DNA from: Eubacteriaceae bacterium
GTDB taxonomy: Bacteria > Bacillota > Clostridia > Peptostreptococcales > Anaerovoracaceae
Assembly (NCBI GenBank): GCA_902362435.1
Contig: CABIWW010000005.1
Coordinates: forward strand, 1-64,000
Direction of reading: 5' to 3'
Length of the DNA stretch: 64,000 bases
This document shows positions 27,193 to 35,117 of the stretch, piece by piece. Made by a program: the position numbers and the translations under genes. A model generated the notes under the pieces. That model did no database searches. It was given only the letters and a program-made list of their open reading frames with translations, and had not been told where the DNA came from. How positions within the stretch are numbered: position 1 is the stretch's first letter; each line of letters opens with the position of its first letter.

Positions 27193-27546
27193 ATGAAAAA
27201 AATATTCAAATTTAAAAAATCTATATATTCAAAAGAGGCATTACTAAAAGCTGCATATGAATTCGTTCAATGCTTTTATGTTCATTTGGATGAAGATGAG
27301 GAAAGTTTTATAGTTACTGTTGAATCGAAACATCCGGATAATATAGTGACAGCTGATGAATTTAAAAATCAATTATTGATACAAGAAACGCGTAAATTAG
27401 TGGCTGAAAAAACTGGAAATTTGCGCGAAATAATATATGCTCGAGCTATGGCTTCTACAATTATTGCAGAACCACTTCCTGAAAAAGGAAGCAATGAGTA
27501 TTGCGAGAAGGATATTTTAATTGATTGGTTTGAAAAATATGAGTAA
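27193..27546 (+). CDS. hxsD: His-Xaa-Ser system protein HxsD
   Basis: The 117-residue protein fits HxsD, the small partner of the Hxs radical SAM pair: an N-terminal strand-helix unit (IYSKEALLKAAYEF, residues 11-24; FIVTVESK 39-46) and a C-terminal helix with LLIQETRKLVAEKT (61-74) and LREIIYARAMAS, matching the family's conserved Leu-Leu...Arg-Glu region. The start could also be a TTG three codons upstream; the ribosome site (AAGAG) is weak for both. The stop overlaps the next start by eight bases. It heads the Hxs operon. HxsD's biochemical role is unknown; docking of the precursor or the maturases is a guess. Confidence 0.75.
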   Translation: MKKIFKFKKSIYSKEALLKAAYEFVQCFYVHLDEDEESFIVTVESKHPDNIVTADEFKNQLLIQETRKLVAEKTGNLREIIYARAMASTIIAEPLPEKGSNEYCEKDILIDWFEKYE

Positions 27547-27751
27547 TAGATTAGCATTAAATAAAAACATATATGAATTGTCGTATATTATGAAAACAAT
27601 TTCAGCATTTTCAAGCATATGTCGTGTGTCTGTGCAAGAAAATGATTCTGACTTTGTTTGTTCATTTTTTTGTGAATCAGAATATCTGGAACAAATACAT
27701 AAAGAATTTGAAAATTATCTCATTGGATTGAGTGGAAAATATGGCTTCTAG
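27539..27751 (+). CDS. Second, shorter HxsD-like protein
   Basis: This 70-residue protein aligns without gaps to the N-terminal half of HxsD. Ile11, Tyr12, Lys19, Phe24, Val30, Glu34 and Phe39 are identical and at identical positions in both proteins, with conservative changes between. The HxsD C-terminal helix is mostly missing. Its ATG lies within the end of hxsD and its end overlaps the membrane-peptidase gene, so translation is coupled. I infer a paralogue made by duplication, perhaps one subunit of a pair with HxsD, each serving one of the two radical SAM enzymes. Confidence 0.65.
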   Translation: MSNRLALNKNIYELSYIMKTISAFSSICRVSVQENDSDFVCSFFCESEYLEQIHKEFENYLIGLSGKYGF

Positions 27752-28775
27752 GATAATTATTGAGGCATGCATAATAACAATATGTATTATATGTGGGTAC
27801 TCAGACCTAAAATCAGGAATAATAGAAAACAAAGTATTATGGAAATTAGGATTAGTAGTTATATTAGTGAACCAATTAAGAAACTGTTTTTTTGTAGATG
27901 TTTTTAATTTAAGAAATTACTATTTTAACTGCATCATAGCTTGTATTATTGCTCTTATATTATATGCGTTGAAAATATGGGCGGGGGGAGATTGCAAATT
28001 ATATATTGTTTTTGTATTTTCATTACCGTATGAATTTGTTGATTTTGAATTTTTAAGTGGATTTATATTAATACTGATCTTGCTTATAGCTATAAGTATA
28101 GGTTTTATTAGTATAGTTATAGCATCTATTTATGAGAGCGTTAAGAAAAAAGAATTCCCTAACTTACGAGATGTATTGAGTAATACAAAGAAACGATTTT
28201 ATAGGTATTTAAATTATTTTTTTATACTGATATTACTTCAAAATATGATTCTATTCATACCAATAAGTCCAGTTTATAGGCAGTATATTTTTGTAATCAG
28301 TGCTCTAATTATATTGATAATAATCAATATAAAGTATTCACCGAATGTAAAAATGCTGATGTGTATAATAATGGCAGATTTGATATTAGGTATCATAAAT
28401 GAAAATTCTTTAATAAGTTTACGCAGCGTTTTAGTTTGTTGTATTGTAATATTTGTTGCTTTGATACAAAATTATGTTAACTTCTATAGTTATAAAAGTG
28501 TTTCTATCGATGAAATCATGCCACTTATGATTTTATCAACTGAAACATCTATTATGCTTAAGGAATTATTTAAGGCTGATTTTATTTCTATATCTAAGGA
28601 AAGTTTAGGAGATAGATTAAATCAAACCCAAGTAAATAGAATAAAAGAAATTCCAGAAATATATGAAAGGATTTCTGAAATTGTTATTGTTAGAAAAATA
28701 CCATTGGGATTTTTCATCTGTGTTGTAGTTGCATTTTGCATTATAGGAATAGAACTTCTATGGTTATTAAAATAA
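27741..28775 (+). CDS. A24 prepilin-peptidase-like membrane aspartyl protease with C-terminal extension
   Basis: The 344-residue membrane protein shows both catalytic aspartates of family A24: Asp22 in YSDLKSGIIEN and Asp84 in WAGGDCKLY, matching the D...I.N and GGD motifs of TadV/CpaA-type peptidases. The first 130 residues make the peptidase core with about four to five helices. A basic cytosolic loop (ESVKKKEFPNLRDVLSNTKKRF), more helices, a soluble segment (about 245-315) and a final helix follow, which is not usual for TadV. A GTG at 27732 is an alternative start. It overlaps both neighbours. No pilin or secretion-ATPase genes are present, so the likely client is the His-x-Ser precursor at the operon's end. 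Confidence 0.75.
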   Translation: MASRIIIEACIITICIICGYSDLKSGIIENKVLWKLGLVVILVNQLRNCFFVDVFNLRNYYFNCIIACIIALILYALKIWAGGDCKLYIVFVFSLPYEFVDFEFLSGFILILILLIAISIGFISIVIASIYESVKKKEFPNLRDVLSNTKKRFYRYLNYFFILILLQNMILFIPISPVYRQYIFVISALIILIIINIKYSPNVKMLMCIIMADLILGIINENSLISLRSVLVCCIVIFVALIQNYVNFYSYKSVSIDEIMPLMILSTETSIMLKELFKADFISISKESLGDRLNQTQVNRIKEIPEIYERISEIVIVRKIPLGFFICVVVAFCIIGIELLWLLK

Positions 28776-29860
28776 AAAATTGTAATGAACGAAATTATAT
28801 AGCTTCATTTTATAAAACAGAAAAAGATGCTTTAATTCAAACAAATAATAAAAATAAAGTCTATTTAAGAAATAACGAATTGTATTTTTTACCACAGCAT
28901 TCTTCTATTTCACTTAGTACAAATGAAGTGGAAGCGCTTTCTACGATAGGGAATCAAAGTGTCTTACAATTTTTTGGAGAAAATGTGATAGTTTGTTTTG
29001 ATAGTTCTTCGAAAGATAATGCTTTGTTCATTACAAATAAATGTAATTCTAGTTGTATTATGTGTCCTACATCAAATCATGTTCGAAAAACATCAAAAGT
29101 AGAGAATATTAATGATTTATTAGAAATATGTAATCTGATCCCCAATTATGACCACCATATTACAATAACAGGAGGAGAGCCTTTCCTTATAAGAAAAGAT
29201 ATTTTTAAACTATTTGAATATCTTAAAGAAAACTTATATAATGTAGACTATTTGTTATTAACGAATGGTAGAAGCTTTGCTATTGAGGATTATTATAAAG
29301 CACTAGTTCGTACAGCACCTCCTAAATTATTGATAGGAATTCCAATTCATGGATATGATGCGCGTACGCATGACTATATAACACGAACACCGGGAAGCTT
29401 CACACAGACGTTTAATGGTATAAAAAACATATTATCAGAAGGTTGTGTAGTTGAATTAAGAATTGTTGTGAGCAAATTGAATATTGATTTTATTGATCAG
29501 ATTGCAAGGCTTATTATAAAAGAATTTTCTGCTGTAGATAGTGTGAAATTTATAGGTTTGGAAATGCTTGGTGAAGCGCGGATTCATATAGATGATGTTT
29601 GGATTGATTATAAAGATTCTTTTATGTCTATAGAGTCAGCAGTGCAGATGATCGTCCATAATAATATTGATGTAGCTATTTATAACTACCCTTTGTGTTG
29701 CGTACCTTCTAAATATTGGGGCTTGTGCAAAAAAAGTATTACCGAAAATAAAATAAAGTATTTATCAGAATGTGAAAAATGTGAGAAAAAAGACGCTTGT
29801 GGAGGAATGTTTGCAGGGACATATAAATTGATGGAGGGAGTTATAAAAGCGATACAATGA
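28760..29860 (+). CDS. hxsC: Radical SAM maturase HxsC
   Basis: The 366-residue protein has the radical SAM CxxxCxxC cluster at Cys95, Cys99 and Cys102 (NKCNSSCIMCPTS) after a roughly 90-residue N-terminal domain. TGGEPF is the SAM-contact motif near residue 138. The C-terminal end carries more cysteines (CCVPSKYWGLC, CEKCEKKDACGG) that could hold a further cluster. The Met-Cys-Pro-Thr-Ser context and the pairing with a second radical SAM gene fit HxsC. The start at 28760 overlaps the peptidase gene by 16 bases; frame open upstream is not supported by a ribosome site. It overlaps hxsB by four bases (ATGA). It presumably modifies the His-x-Ser repeats; the chemistry is unknown. Confidence 0.8.
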   Translation: MVIKIKNCNERNYIASFYKTEKDALIQTNNKNKVYLRNNELYFLPQHSSISLSTNEVEALSTIGNQSVLQFFGENVIVCFDSSSKDNALFITNKCNSSCIMCPTSNHVRKTSKVENINDLLEICNLIPNYDHHITITGGEPFLIRKDIFKLFEYLKENLYNVDYLLLTNGRSFAIEDYYKALVRTAPPKLLIGIPIHGYDARTHDYITRTPGSFTQTFNGIKNILSEGCVVELRIVVSKLNIDFIDQIARLIIKEFSAVDSVKFIGLEMLGEARIHIDDVWIDYKDSFMSIESAVQMIVHNNIDVAIYNYPLCCVPSKYWGLCKKSITENKIKYLSECEKCEKKDACGGMFAGTYKLMEGVIKAIQ

Positions 29861-31239
29861 TAGGGCATTTTTATTTTAAACAAATAGATGATAGGATTCT
29901 TGTTACAAATGAACTTGGGAAATATGTATTTCTATCATTAAATGAGTTCAATGATTTAATTAATGATAAAATTGAATCAAACAGTAATATATATGCAACG
30001 TTGAAAGAAAATATGTTTTTATATGACAGTTCTACAGAAAAATATATCGAAGACATATCGTATCAGTTACGTGAAAGTAAAAGTTATTTGTTTTCGGCAC
30101 CATCCTTACATATTTTTGTTGTAACGAATTACTGCAATGCAAAATGTATCTATTGTCAGGCTCAAAGCAGTCATTTAAAGTATCGAAAAGTTATGTCGAA
30201 AAAGGTTGCTACAAAGGCGGTGGAATTAGCATTGCAAACTCCACAAAAGACTGTAAGCTTTGAATTTCAAGGCGGAGAGCCGTTAAGCAACTTTGAAATT
30301 ATAAAGTATATAGTTGAATATTCTCAGAAGATAAAAAGAGATAAAACTATTTATTATAGCATTGTTACCAATTTAACATTTCTTACTGATGACATGTTAC
30401 ATTTTTTTAGAAAGTATAATATGTCCATTTCGACATCATTAGATGGGTTTGAAGCGATTCATAATTATAATCGCCCGTTGTTATCAAGCGGTAATTCATT
30501 TAAAGTAGTCAGTGAGTCATTAATTAAGATAAGGAAAACTGGAATCAATTGTGGAGCTATTCAAACGACAACACGAGCAGGGCTGAATTACCCAGAAGAA
30601 TTAATTGATGAATACTTACGTCAAGGTATAAATAATATTTTTATTCGCCCCTTGACGCCACTAGGAATTGCAGCTGAGAAATGGTCAGAGATAGGATATT
30701 TCGCAGAGGAATTCGTGGAATTTTACGAAAAATGTTTGAACTATATAATTGCAAAAAATAAAGCAGGGGTTAAAATCAAGGAAGGACATGCATCTATTTT
30801 CCTTTCAAAAATTTTACATGGATATGGCATTAATTATATGGAACTTAGATCTCCTTGTGGTGCTGGAATTGGACAGATAGCATATTATTACGATGGTGAT
30901 ATTTATACGTGTGACGAAGGTAGAATGCGAGGAGAGGCAGGGGATACAACTTTTTTACTGGGAAATGTCTTTAACAATACGTATAACGATTTAATGGAGT
31001 CGAATGTATGCAAAGTAGTTTGTAAATATAGCATTTTGGAAAGTCTTCCCAAATGTTGTGATTGCGTTTATTCTCCGTACTGCGGAGTGTGTCCTGTTAT
31101 TAATTATGCACTTGAAAATGATATTATTTCACAAAAACCGCAAAACTATAAATGTAAATTATATGCAGGTATGTTAGATACTATTTTCAATTTGTTAAAA
31201 GATGAAGAAAATAAACGAATTATGGAGGAATGGGTATGA
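29857..31239 (+). CDS. hxsB: Radical SAM/SPASM maturase HxsB
   Basis: The 460-residue protein has CxxxCxxC at Cys93, Cys97 and Cys100 (NYCNAKCIYCQAQ) and QGGEPL near residue 143. A C-terminal SPASM-type region follows: SPCGAG..., YTCDEGRM, CCDCVYSPYCGVCP and KCKLYAG. An N-terminal region of about 85 residues resembles a peptide-recognition domain. This layout, and the paired hxsC, match HxsB of the His-Xaa-Ser system. The SPASM cysteines should hold auxiliary [4Fe-4S] clusters for peptide modification. It overlaps hxsC and the MORN gene by four bases each. Confidence 0.85.
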   Translation: MIGHFYFKQIDDRILVTNELGKYVFLSLNEFNDLINDKIESNSNIYATLKENMFLYDSSTEKYIEDISYQLRESKSYLFSAPSLHIFVVTNYCNAKCIYCQAQSSHLKYRKVMSKKVATKAVELALQTPQKTVSFEFQGGEPLSNFEIIKYIVEYSQKIKRDKTIYYSIVTNLTFLTDDMLHFFRKYNMSISTSLDGFEAIHNYNRPLLSSGNSFKVVSESLIKIRKTGINCGAIQTTTRAGLNYPEELIDEYLRQGINNIFIRPLTPLGIAAEKWSEIGYFAEEFVEFYEKCLNYIIAKNKAGVKIKEGHASIFLSKILHGYGINYMELRSPCGAGIGQIAYYYDGDIYTCDEGRMRGEAGDTTFLLGNVFNNTYNDLMESNVCKVVCKYSILESLPKCCDCVYSPYCGVCPVINYALENDIISQKPQNYKCKLYAGMLDTIFNLLKDEENKRIMEEWV

Positions 31240-32096
31240 GGTTTCAAGAGAAGCTAGTTTCCAATAAAAAAGCAAAAAAAATAATAATGGTCGCCTTGCT
31301 TGGAATTCTTTGTTTAGTAGGCATCTCGTTATTTATAAAATATGATTTTGCTGAAAATGGCGGGCTTTATTTGGAGAGTTGGAAAAATGGCTCTATAAAA
31401 ACCGAAAGTGGTATCTATTATGGCAATCCATTGAAATTAGTAGAGAATAATCATGAAGGGGAATTTGTTTTTGATTGTGGGGACTCGTATAAAGGAAATT
31501 GGAATAAAAAAACAATAGCAGGGGAAGGCGTATATATTTATGAGGGCATTGGTTCATATTCGGGCGAGTTTAAGAACGGCCTTCGCAATGGTTATGGGAA
31601 ATTCGAATGGGATAATGGAGTTGTTTATAAAGGGCACTGGAAAAATGACAAAATGTCAGATAAAGGAACCCTTATAATAGAAAATGAATATGGCAAATAT
31701 GAGTTCTCTATGCAAAATGGGCAACTTTCTAAAAGTGTAAAAATTAAATTTAATAATGATATTAGTTATAAGGGAAGTTTTTCCGATGATAGCTTATCTG
31801 GAGAATGTGAAATAGAGTATAGCAATGGGGACTGTTATAAAGGAACGATTGTAAATGGACAAAAGGATGGTAAAGGGGAATATACTTGGTATAATGGAGA
31901 CATCTATAAAGGAAGTTGGAAAGCAGATAAAATGAATGGTGAGGGTGTTTATTACTATAAACAAGGTGGACAATTGCAAGGAACATATCAAGATAATTTT
32001 CCTCATGGAGAATGTACCTATACAAATGATTCTAAGGAAAAGTATATTACAGTATGGAGTGATGGAAAATGTGTAGAAGTAAAAGGAGTTGAATAA
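31236..32096 (+). CDS. Membrane-anchored MORN-repeat protein
   Basis: This 286-residue protein has a short basic N-terminus, one membrane helix (about residues 15-34) and then some eight MORN repeats of the form YKG.W.ND.M.G.G...Y.NG, up to about residue 275. The start at 31236 is favoured by GGAGG seven bases upstream; an ATG at 31230 is too close to it. Repeats should face outside the cell. MORN repeats bind lipids or proteins and often serve as surface-exposed scaffolds. Its stop codon directly abuts the precursor gene. A role in receiving or displaying the modified precursor is inference. Confidence 0.8.
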   Translation: MRFQEKLVSNKKAKKIIMVALLGILCLVGISLFIKYDFAENGGLYLESWKNGSIKTESGIYYGNPLKLVENNHEGEFVFDCGDSYKGNWNKKTIAGEGVYIYEGIGSYSGEFKNGLRNGYGKFEWDNGVVYKGHWKNDKMSDKGTLIIENEYGKYEFSMQNGQLSKSVKIKFNNDISYKGSFSDDSLSGECEIEYSNGDCYKGTIVNGQKDGKGEYTWYNGDIYKGSWKADKMNGEGVYYYKQGGQLQGTYQDNFPHGECTYTNDSKEKYITVWSDGKCVEVKGVE

Positions 32097-32582
32097 ATGG
32101 ATATTAAATTCCCAGAAATTAAAAAATCAATTACAGATTTAATTGCGGATGAAGAAGGGAGTATTCCTAGAACGCGTCTGGTGACTATTGGTTCAACAAT
32201 CATGTTACTAGGTATGTTATTAAGTGCAGACGCTTATGCAGCGCATCGCTCGCATACGTCTCACACATCACATTCCTCAACCTCTTATCATAGGTCACAT
32301 GTTTCTCATACTTCGGCACGTGATAATTCTGTTCATTCTTCACATGCATCGCATGAATCGCATGCGAATGTCCACTCATCACAGCCGGTACATACTAATA
32401 ACAATACAGGTGCGACTCATCTTAATAATGCAGGTGGTAGCATTCCAGGGACAACTGAGATTCCGGTTCCGCAAATACCTGAAAATAATGATTTTTATAG
32501 TGAAATATCAGAAGTGGGTTCTGGGACTGTATCAAACTTAGATTTAGGGAAAACAAAAGCCCCTAAATTAGGTGAAAAGTAA
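32097..32582 (+). CDS. His-Xaa-Ser repeat precursor (HxsA-like)
   Basis: The 161-residue protein has an AAGGAG eight bases before the ATG. Residues 1-28 are a charged leader with a Flp-pilin-like site DEEGS (18-22); residues 29-48 are hydrophobic, ending in an AxA signal-peptidase-like site (AYA, 46-48). Residues 50-95 carry eleven His-x-Ser motifs (His50, 53, 56, 59, 65, 68, 71, 80, 83, 86, 93). A Pro/Gly/Asn-rich tail follows. This is the expected substrate of HxsB/HxsC. It could be cut by the A24 peptidase after Gly21 or by signal peptidase after Ala48. It is the last gene of the operon. The exact HxsA subfamily cannot be told here. Confidence 0.8.
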   Translation: MDIKFPEIKKSITDLIADEEGSIPRTRLVTIGSTIMLLGMLLSADAYAAHRSHTSHTSHSSTSYHRSHVSHTSARDNSVHSSHASHESHANVHSSQPVHTNNNTGATHLNNAGGSIPGTTEIPVPQIPENNDFYSEISEVGSGTVSNLDLGKTKAPKLGEK

Positions 32583-32637
32583 ATTGATATTTTACTATGA
32601 GTAAGGAATGATTAAGTGAGAGAAAGGGATCGGTGAA

Positions 32638-33192
32638 ATGAGGAACGACAGGATCTTAAGGATATATACCGACGGCGGCTGCGCCGGCAACCAGAGCGAC
32701 GAGAACCTCGGAGGCTGGGGTGCGATAATGGAGTTCGGCGGCGCACAGAAGGAGCTTTACGGCAGTGAGCGCAACACGACCAACAACAGGATGGAGATGA
32801 CTGCGCTGCTGGAGGCGTTCAAAGCCATAAAAAAGGACGGGCAGATGATCCAGGTATTTTCGGACAGCAGCTATCTGATGGACTGTTTCCGCAAGGGCTG
32901 GTACAAAAGCTGGCAGAAAAACGGATGGAAGACGGCGGCGAAGAAGCCGGTGGAAAATCAGGATCTGTGGAAGCAGCTGATACCGTTCACGGAAAAGCAC
33001 CGCATATCGTTTTACCGTGTAAAAGGGCATGTCAGCATGAACAGCAAGTCGGCAGATCTCGACAAGCTTTATGCAAAGTTCAGGGAGTGGAACGGCGCAG
33101 AGTTTTCATACGAGGACTTCATGTATGTGACAGAAAAAAACAACAGGGCCGATGAGCTTGCGAACATCGGTATCGATGAGATAAGACCGTAG
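32638..33192 (+). CDS. rnhA: Ribonuclease HI
   Basis: The 184-residue enzyme cuts RNA in RNA-DNA hybrids. The catalytic residues are Asp12 (IYTDGG), Glu53 (NRMEM), Asp76 (FSDSSY) and Asp172 (NRADELAN). An insertion of about 30 residues (EWNGAEFSYEDFMYVTE) before the last Asp makes it longer than E. coli RNase HI (155). AAAGGGATCGGTG precedes the ATG. Base composition returns here to the chromosomal norm, so this gene marks the right edge of the Hxs island. Confidence 0.92.
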   Translation: MRNDRILRIYTDGGCAGNQSDENLGGWGAIMEFGGAQKELYGSERNTTNNRMEMTALLEAFKAIKKDGQMIQVFSDSSYLMDCFRKGWYKSWQKNGWKTAAKKPVENQDLWKQLIPFTEKHRISFYRVKGHVSMNSKSADLDKLYAKFREWNGAEFSYEDFMYVTEKNNRADELANIGIDEIRP

Positions 33193-33322
33193 GCGCAGGA
33201 TCAGCAGCCGGCGCGTCATGCCGTATCGATGTGAAGCAGATCACCGGTGCGGCATAGATCGCAATTTTCCTTTGTTATAAAAAAACTGCAGATGTGTAGT
33301 ATATATAACGGAGGATTTTTTT

Positions 33323-34912
33323 ATGAAAAGATTTATGGGATTTTGCAAAAACGGCGGTGTGCGTCATGCAATGTGCACGGGAGCGGTAATAGCACTTTGC
33401 TTTTCGGTGCTTTGCGTGTCGGGCGAGAAAGCGTATTCGTGGAGCTTTCAGGAAAGCTGCACTTCATCTGACATTGCCGCTGGCGCGAGTTGTGAGCAGA
33501 TCATATCGGCAGCAGCCGACAGCACACAGATCGTCGTTTCTCCGGATCCGCTGCCGGACGACGACCTGCAGATAGTGCTTTCCATGGGTGAGCTTCCCGA
33601 GAGTATATGTATCAGCTGGAAAGGCGAGGCTGACGGTCCCGGCTATATAAAGATCGCATGCAGCAGGAAAGGGCTGAAGACAGTGAAAGCTGTCAAAGCG
33701 TCATCGGAAAAAACACTGAAAGGCAGCTATTATCGTTACCGGGTCCGGTTTGACGGACTGGAGCCCGGTGAAAAATATCATTATGTGATCGGCAGCTTTG
33801 AGGGCGGTGACGGCAGTCAGAGCGGCAGCAGCGGCGGGCAGGGGCACTGGGTGAAAGCCGGCAGGGTAAGAAGCTTCAGGATGCCGAAGGTTTCGGAACC
33901 GACGCAGTTCCTTTATCTTGGCGATGTGCAGTTTGATGTGTCACCGGAGGAATACGAGCAGTGGGGCGAAATGACAGCATGGATCTTCAATGAAAATCCG
34001 GGACTGCAGTTCGCGGTGCTTGGAGGCGATATGGTGAATATCCCGGGCGAATATGAGCAGTGGAACGGATTTCTGAGAAACTGCAGTGTTTTCAGCAGGT
34101 TTCCGCTCATGACGGTGTCGGGCAATCATGAAGGCGTCAGTTCAAACAGGACATACAAGAAGATGTTTGCGGTTCCGGATAACGGGCCGCTCTCGGGGCA
34201 CGCCGCCGGCTCCGGGGACGGCAGCGCTTATATCGATTCCAGCCGGTCTGACAGCGAGCGCAGTGCCCCTGCTCAGAATAATGCCGCTTTGGATGTGCGC
34301 AGCGCGGCTGTTTCTGTGAAGTCCGATCAGCAGCTCGCGGAGGAGGTGCGCGGCGACTTTTATTATTTCGATCAGGGGAGCTGCAGATTCATCATGACTG
34401 ACAGCTCTTTTTTGACTGACGAGCGGAAAGAACGCCTGGGAACACGCAGCTGGCAGCTTTGCGAGAAAAAAATAGAGGACTGGATCGCACGGACTCTGGA
34501 AGAAAGTCCGAAACCATGGAACATAGTGGTCACACATCATCCGCCGTACGGCATGCACGATCGGGACACTGTTTCGCCTCAGCTGCGAGAGATGTGGGTG
34601 CCGGTGATGGAGGCGCACGGGGCGGACCTCGTGCTATGCGGGCATCAGCATATGTACATGCGCACGGAGGCGATCGGCGGGATCGTTTATGTGATGGGCA
34701 ATTCCGGAAATATGAAAAGTGCGGTTTACGAAAAGATGGACACGCTGCCTGATTACTGTATGGTGCTGAGCGGTAACGGGCCGAATTATCAGATCATAGA
34801 CGCGGGACGCAGAAAGCTGCAGCTGACTTCTTACGATGCGGACGGGCTTATCATCGACCGGTTCACGATCAGGAAAAGCCTTTGGGAGGTGATCGCGGGG
34901 ATATTCCGGTGA
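33323..34912 (+). CDS. Exported metallophosphoesterase with fibronectin-like N-terminal domain (purple acid phosphatase-like)
   Basis: The 529-residue protein starts after GGAGG. Residues 1-38 look like a signal peptide with a long basic start. Residues about 85-180 form the fibronectin-like domain of purple acid phosphatases (GELPESICISWKGEA, GLEPGEKYHYVIG). The calcineurin-type metal motifs follow: GDVQFD, GGDMVN, SGNHEG, VTHHPPYG and CGHQHMYMR. A Ser/Asp-rich insertion (about 285-330) lies between the third and fourth motif. It is probably an extracellular phosphatase or phosphodiesterase. It stands alone on its transcript. Confidence 0.85.
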   Translation: MKRFMGFCKNGGVRHAMCTGAVIALCFSVLCVSGEKAYSWSFQESCTSSDIAAGASCEQIISAAADSTQIVVSPDPLPDDDLQIVLSMGELPESICISWKGEADGPGYIKIACSRKGLKTVKAVKASSEKTLKGSYYRYRVRFDGLEPGEKYHYVIGSFEGGDGSQSGSSGGQGHWVKAGRVRSFRMPKVSEPTQFLYLGDVQFDVSPEEYEQWGEMTAWIFNENPGLQFAVLGGDMVNIPGEYEQWNGFLRNCSVFSRFPLMTVSGNHEGVSSNRTYKKMFAVPDNGPLSGHAAGSGDGSAYIDSSRSDSERSAPAQNNAALDVRSAAVSVKSDQQLAEEVRGDFYYFDQGSCRFIMTDSSFLTDERKERLGTRSWQLCEKKIEDWIARTLEESPKPWNIVVTHHPPYGMHDRDTVSPQLREMWVPVMEAHGADLVLCGHQHMYMRTEAIGGIVYVMGNSGNMKSAVYEKMDTLPDYCMVLSGNGPNYQIIDAGRRKLQLTSYDADGLIIDRFTIRKSLWEVIAGIFR

Positions 34913-35117
34913 AGGCGGAGCGTGTCAGTCTCAGCGATAAGGCATACGACAGATCATACAGTGCATAAAGTTCATAAGACACATGATATGACAGCACTTC
35001 ACAAACGAGTGAATTTTTGGTATATTAATAAGACATGTTAAACACAGGATCTAAAAGAATTTATTAGGAGAAAGGAGCTTATGATGCTGTCCGTACGGGG
35101 CATCATACGGAAAACAA

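Noticed and set aside
32220..32400. Short repeats (CAT-x-TCx units) considered as a CRISPR-like or satellite array
   Set aside because: The periodicity is codon-based and encodes His-x-Ser motifs; there are no equal repeats with unique spacers.
26874..32637. Integrative element with attachment sites around the Hxs island
   Set aside because: I found no integrase, transposase, tRNA end or direct repeats at either edge; transfer is suggested only by composition.
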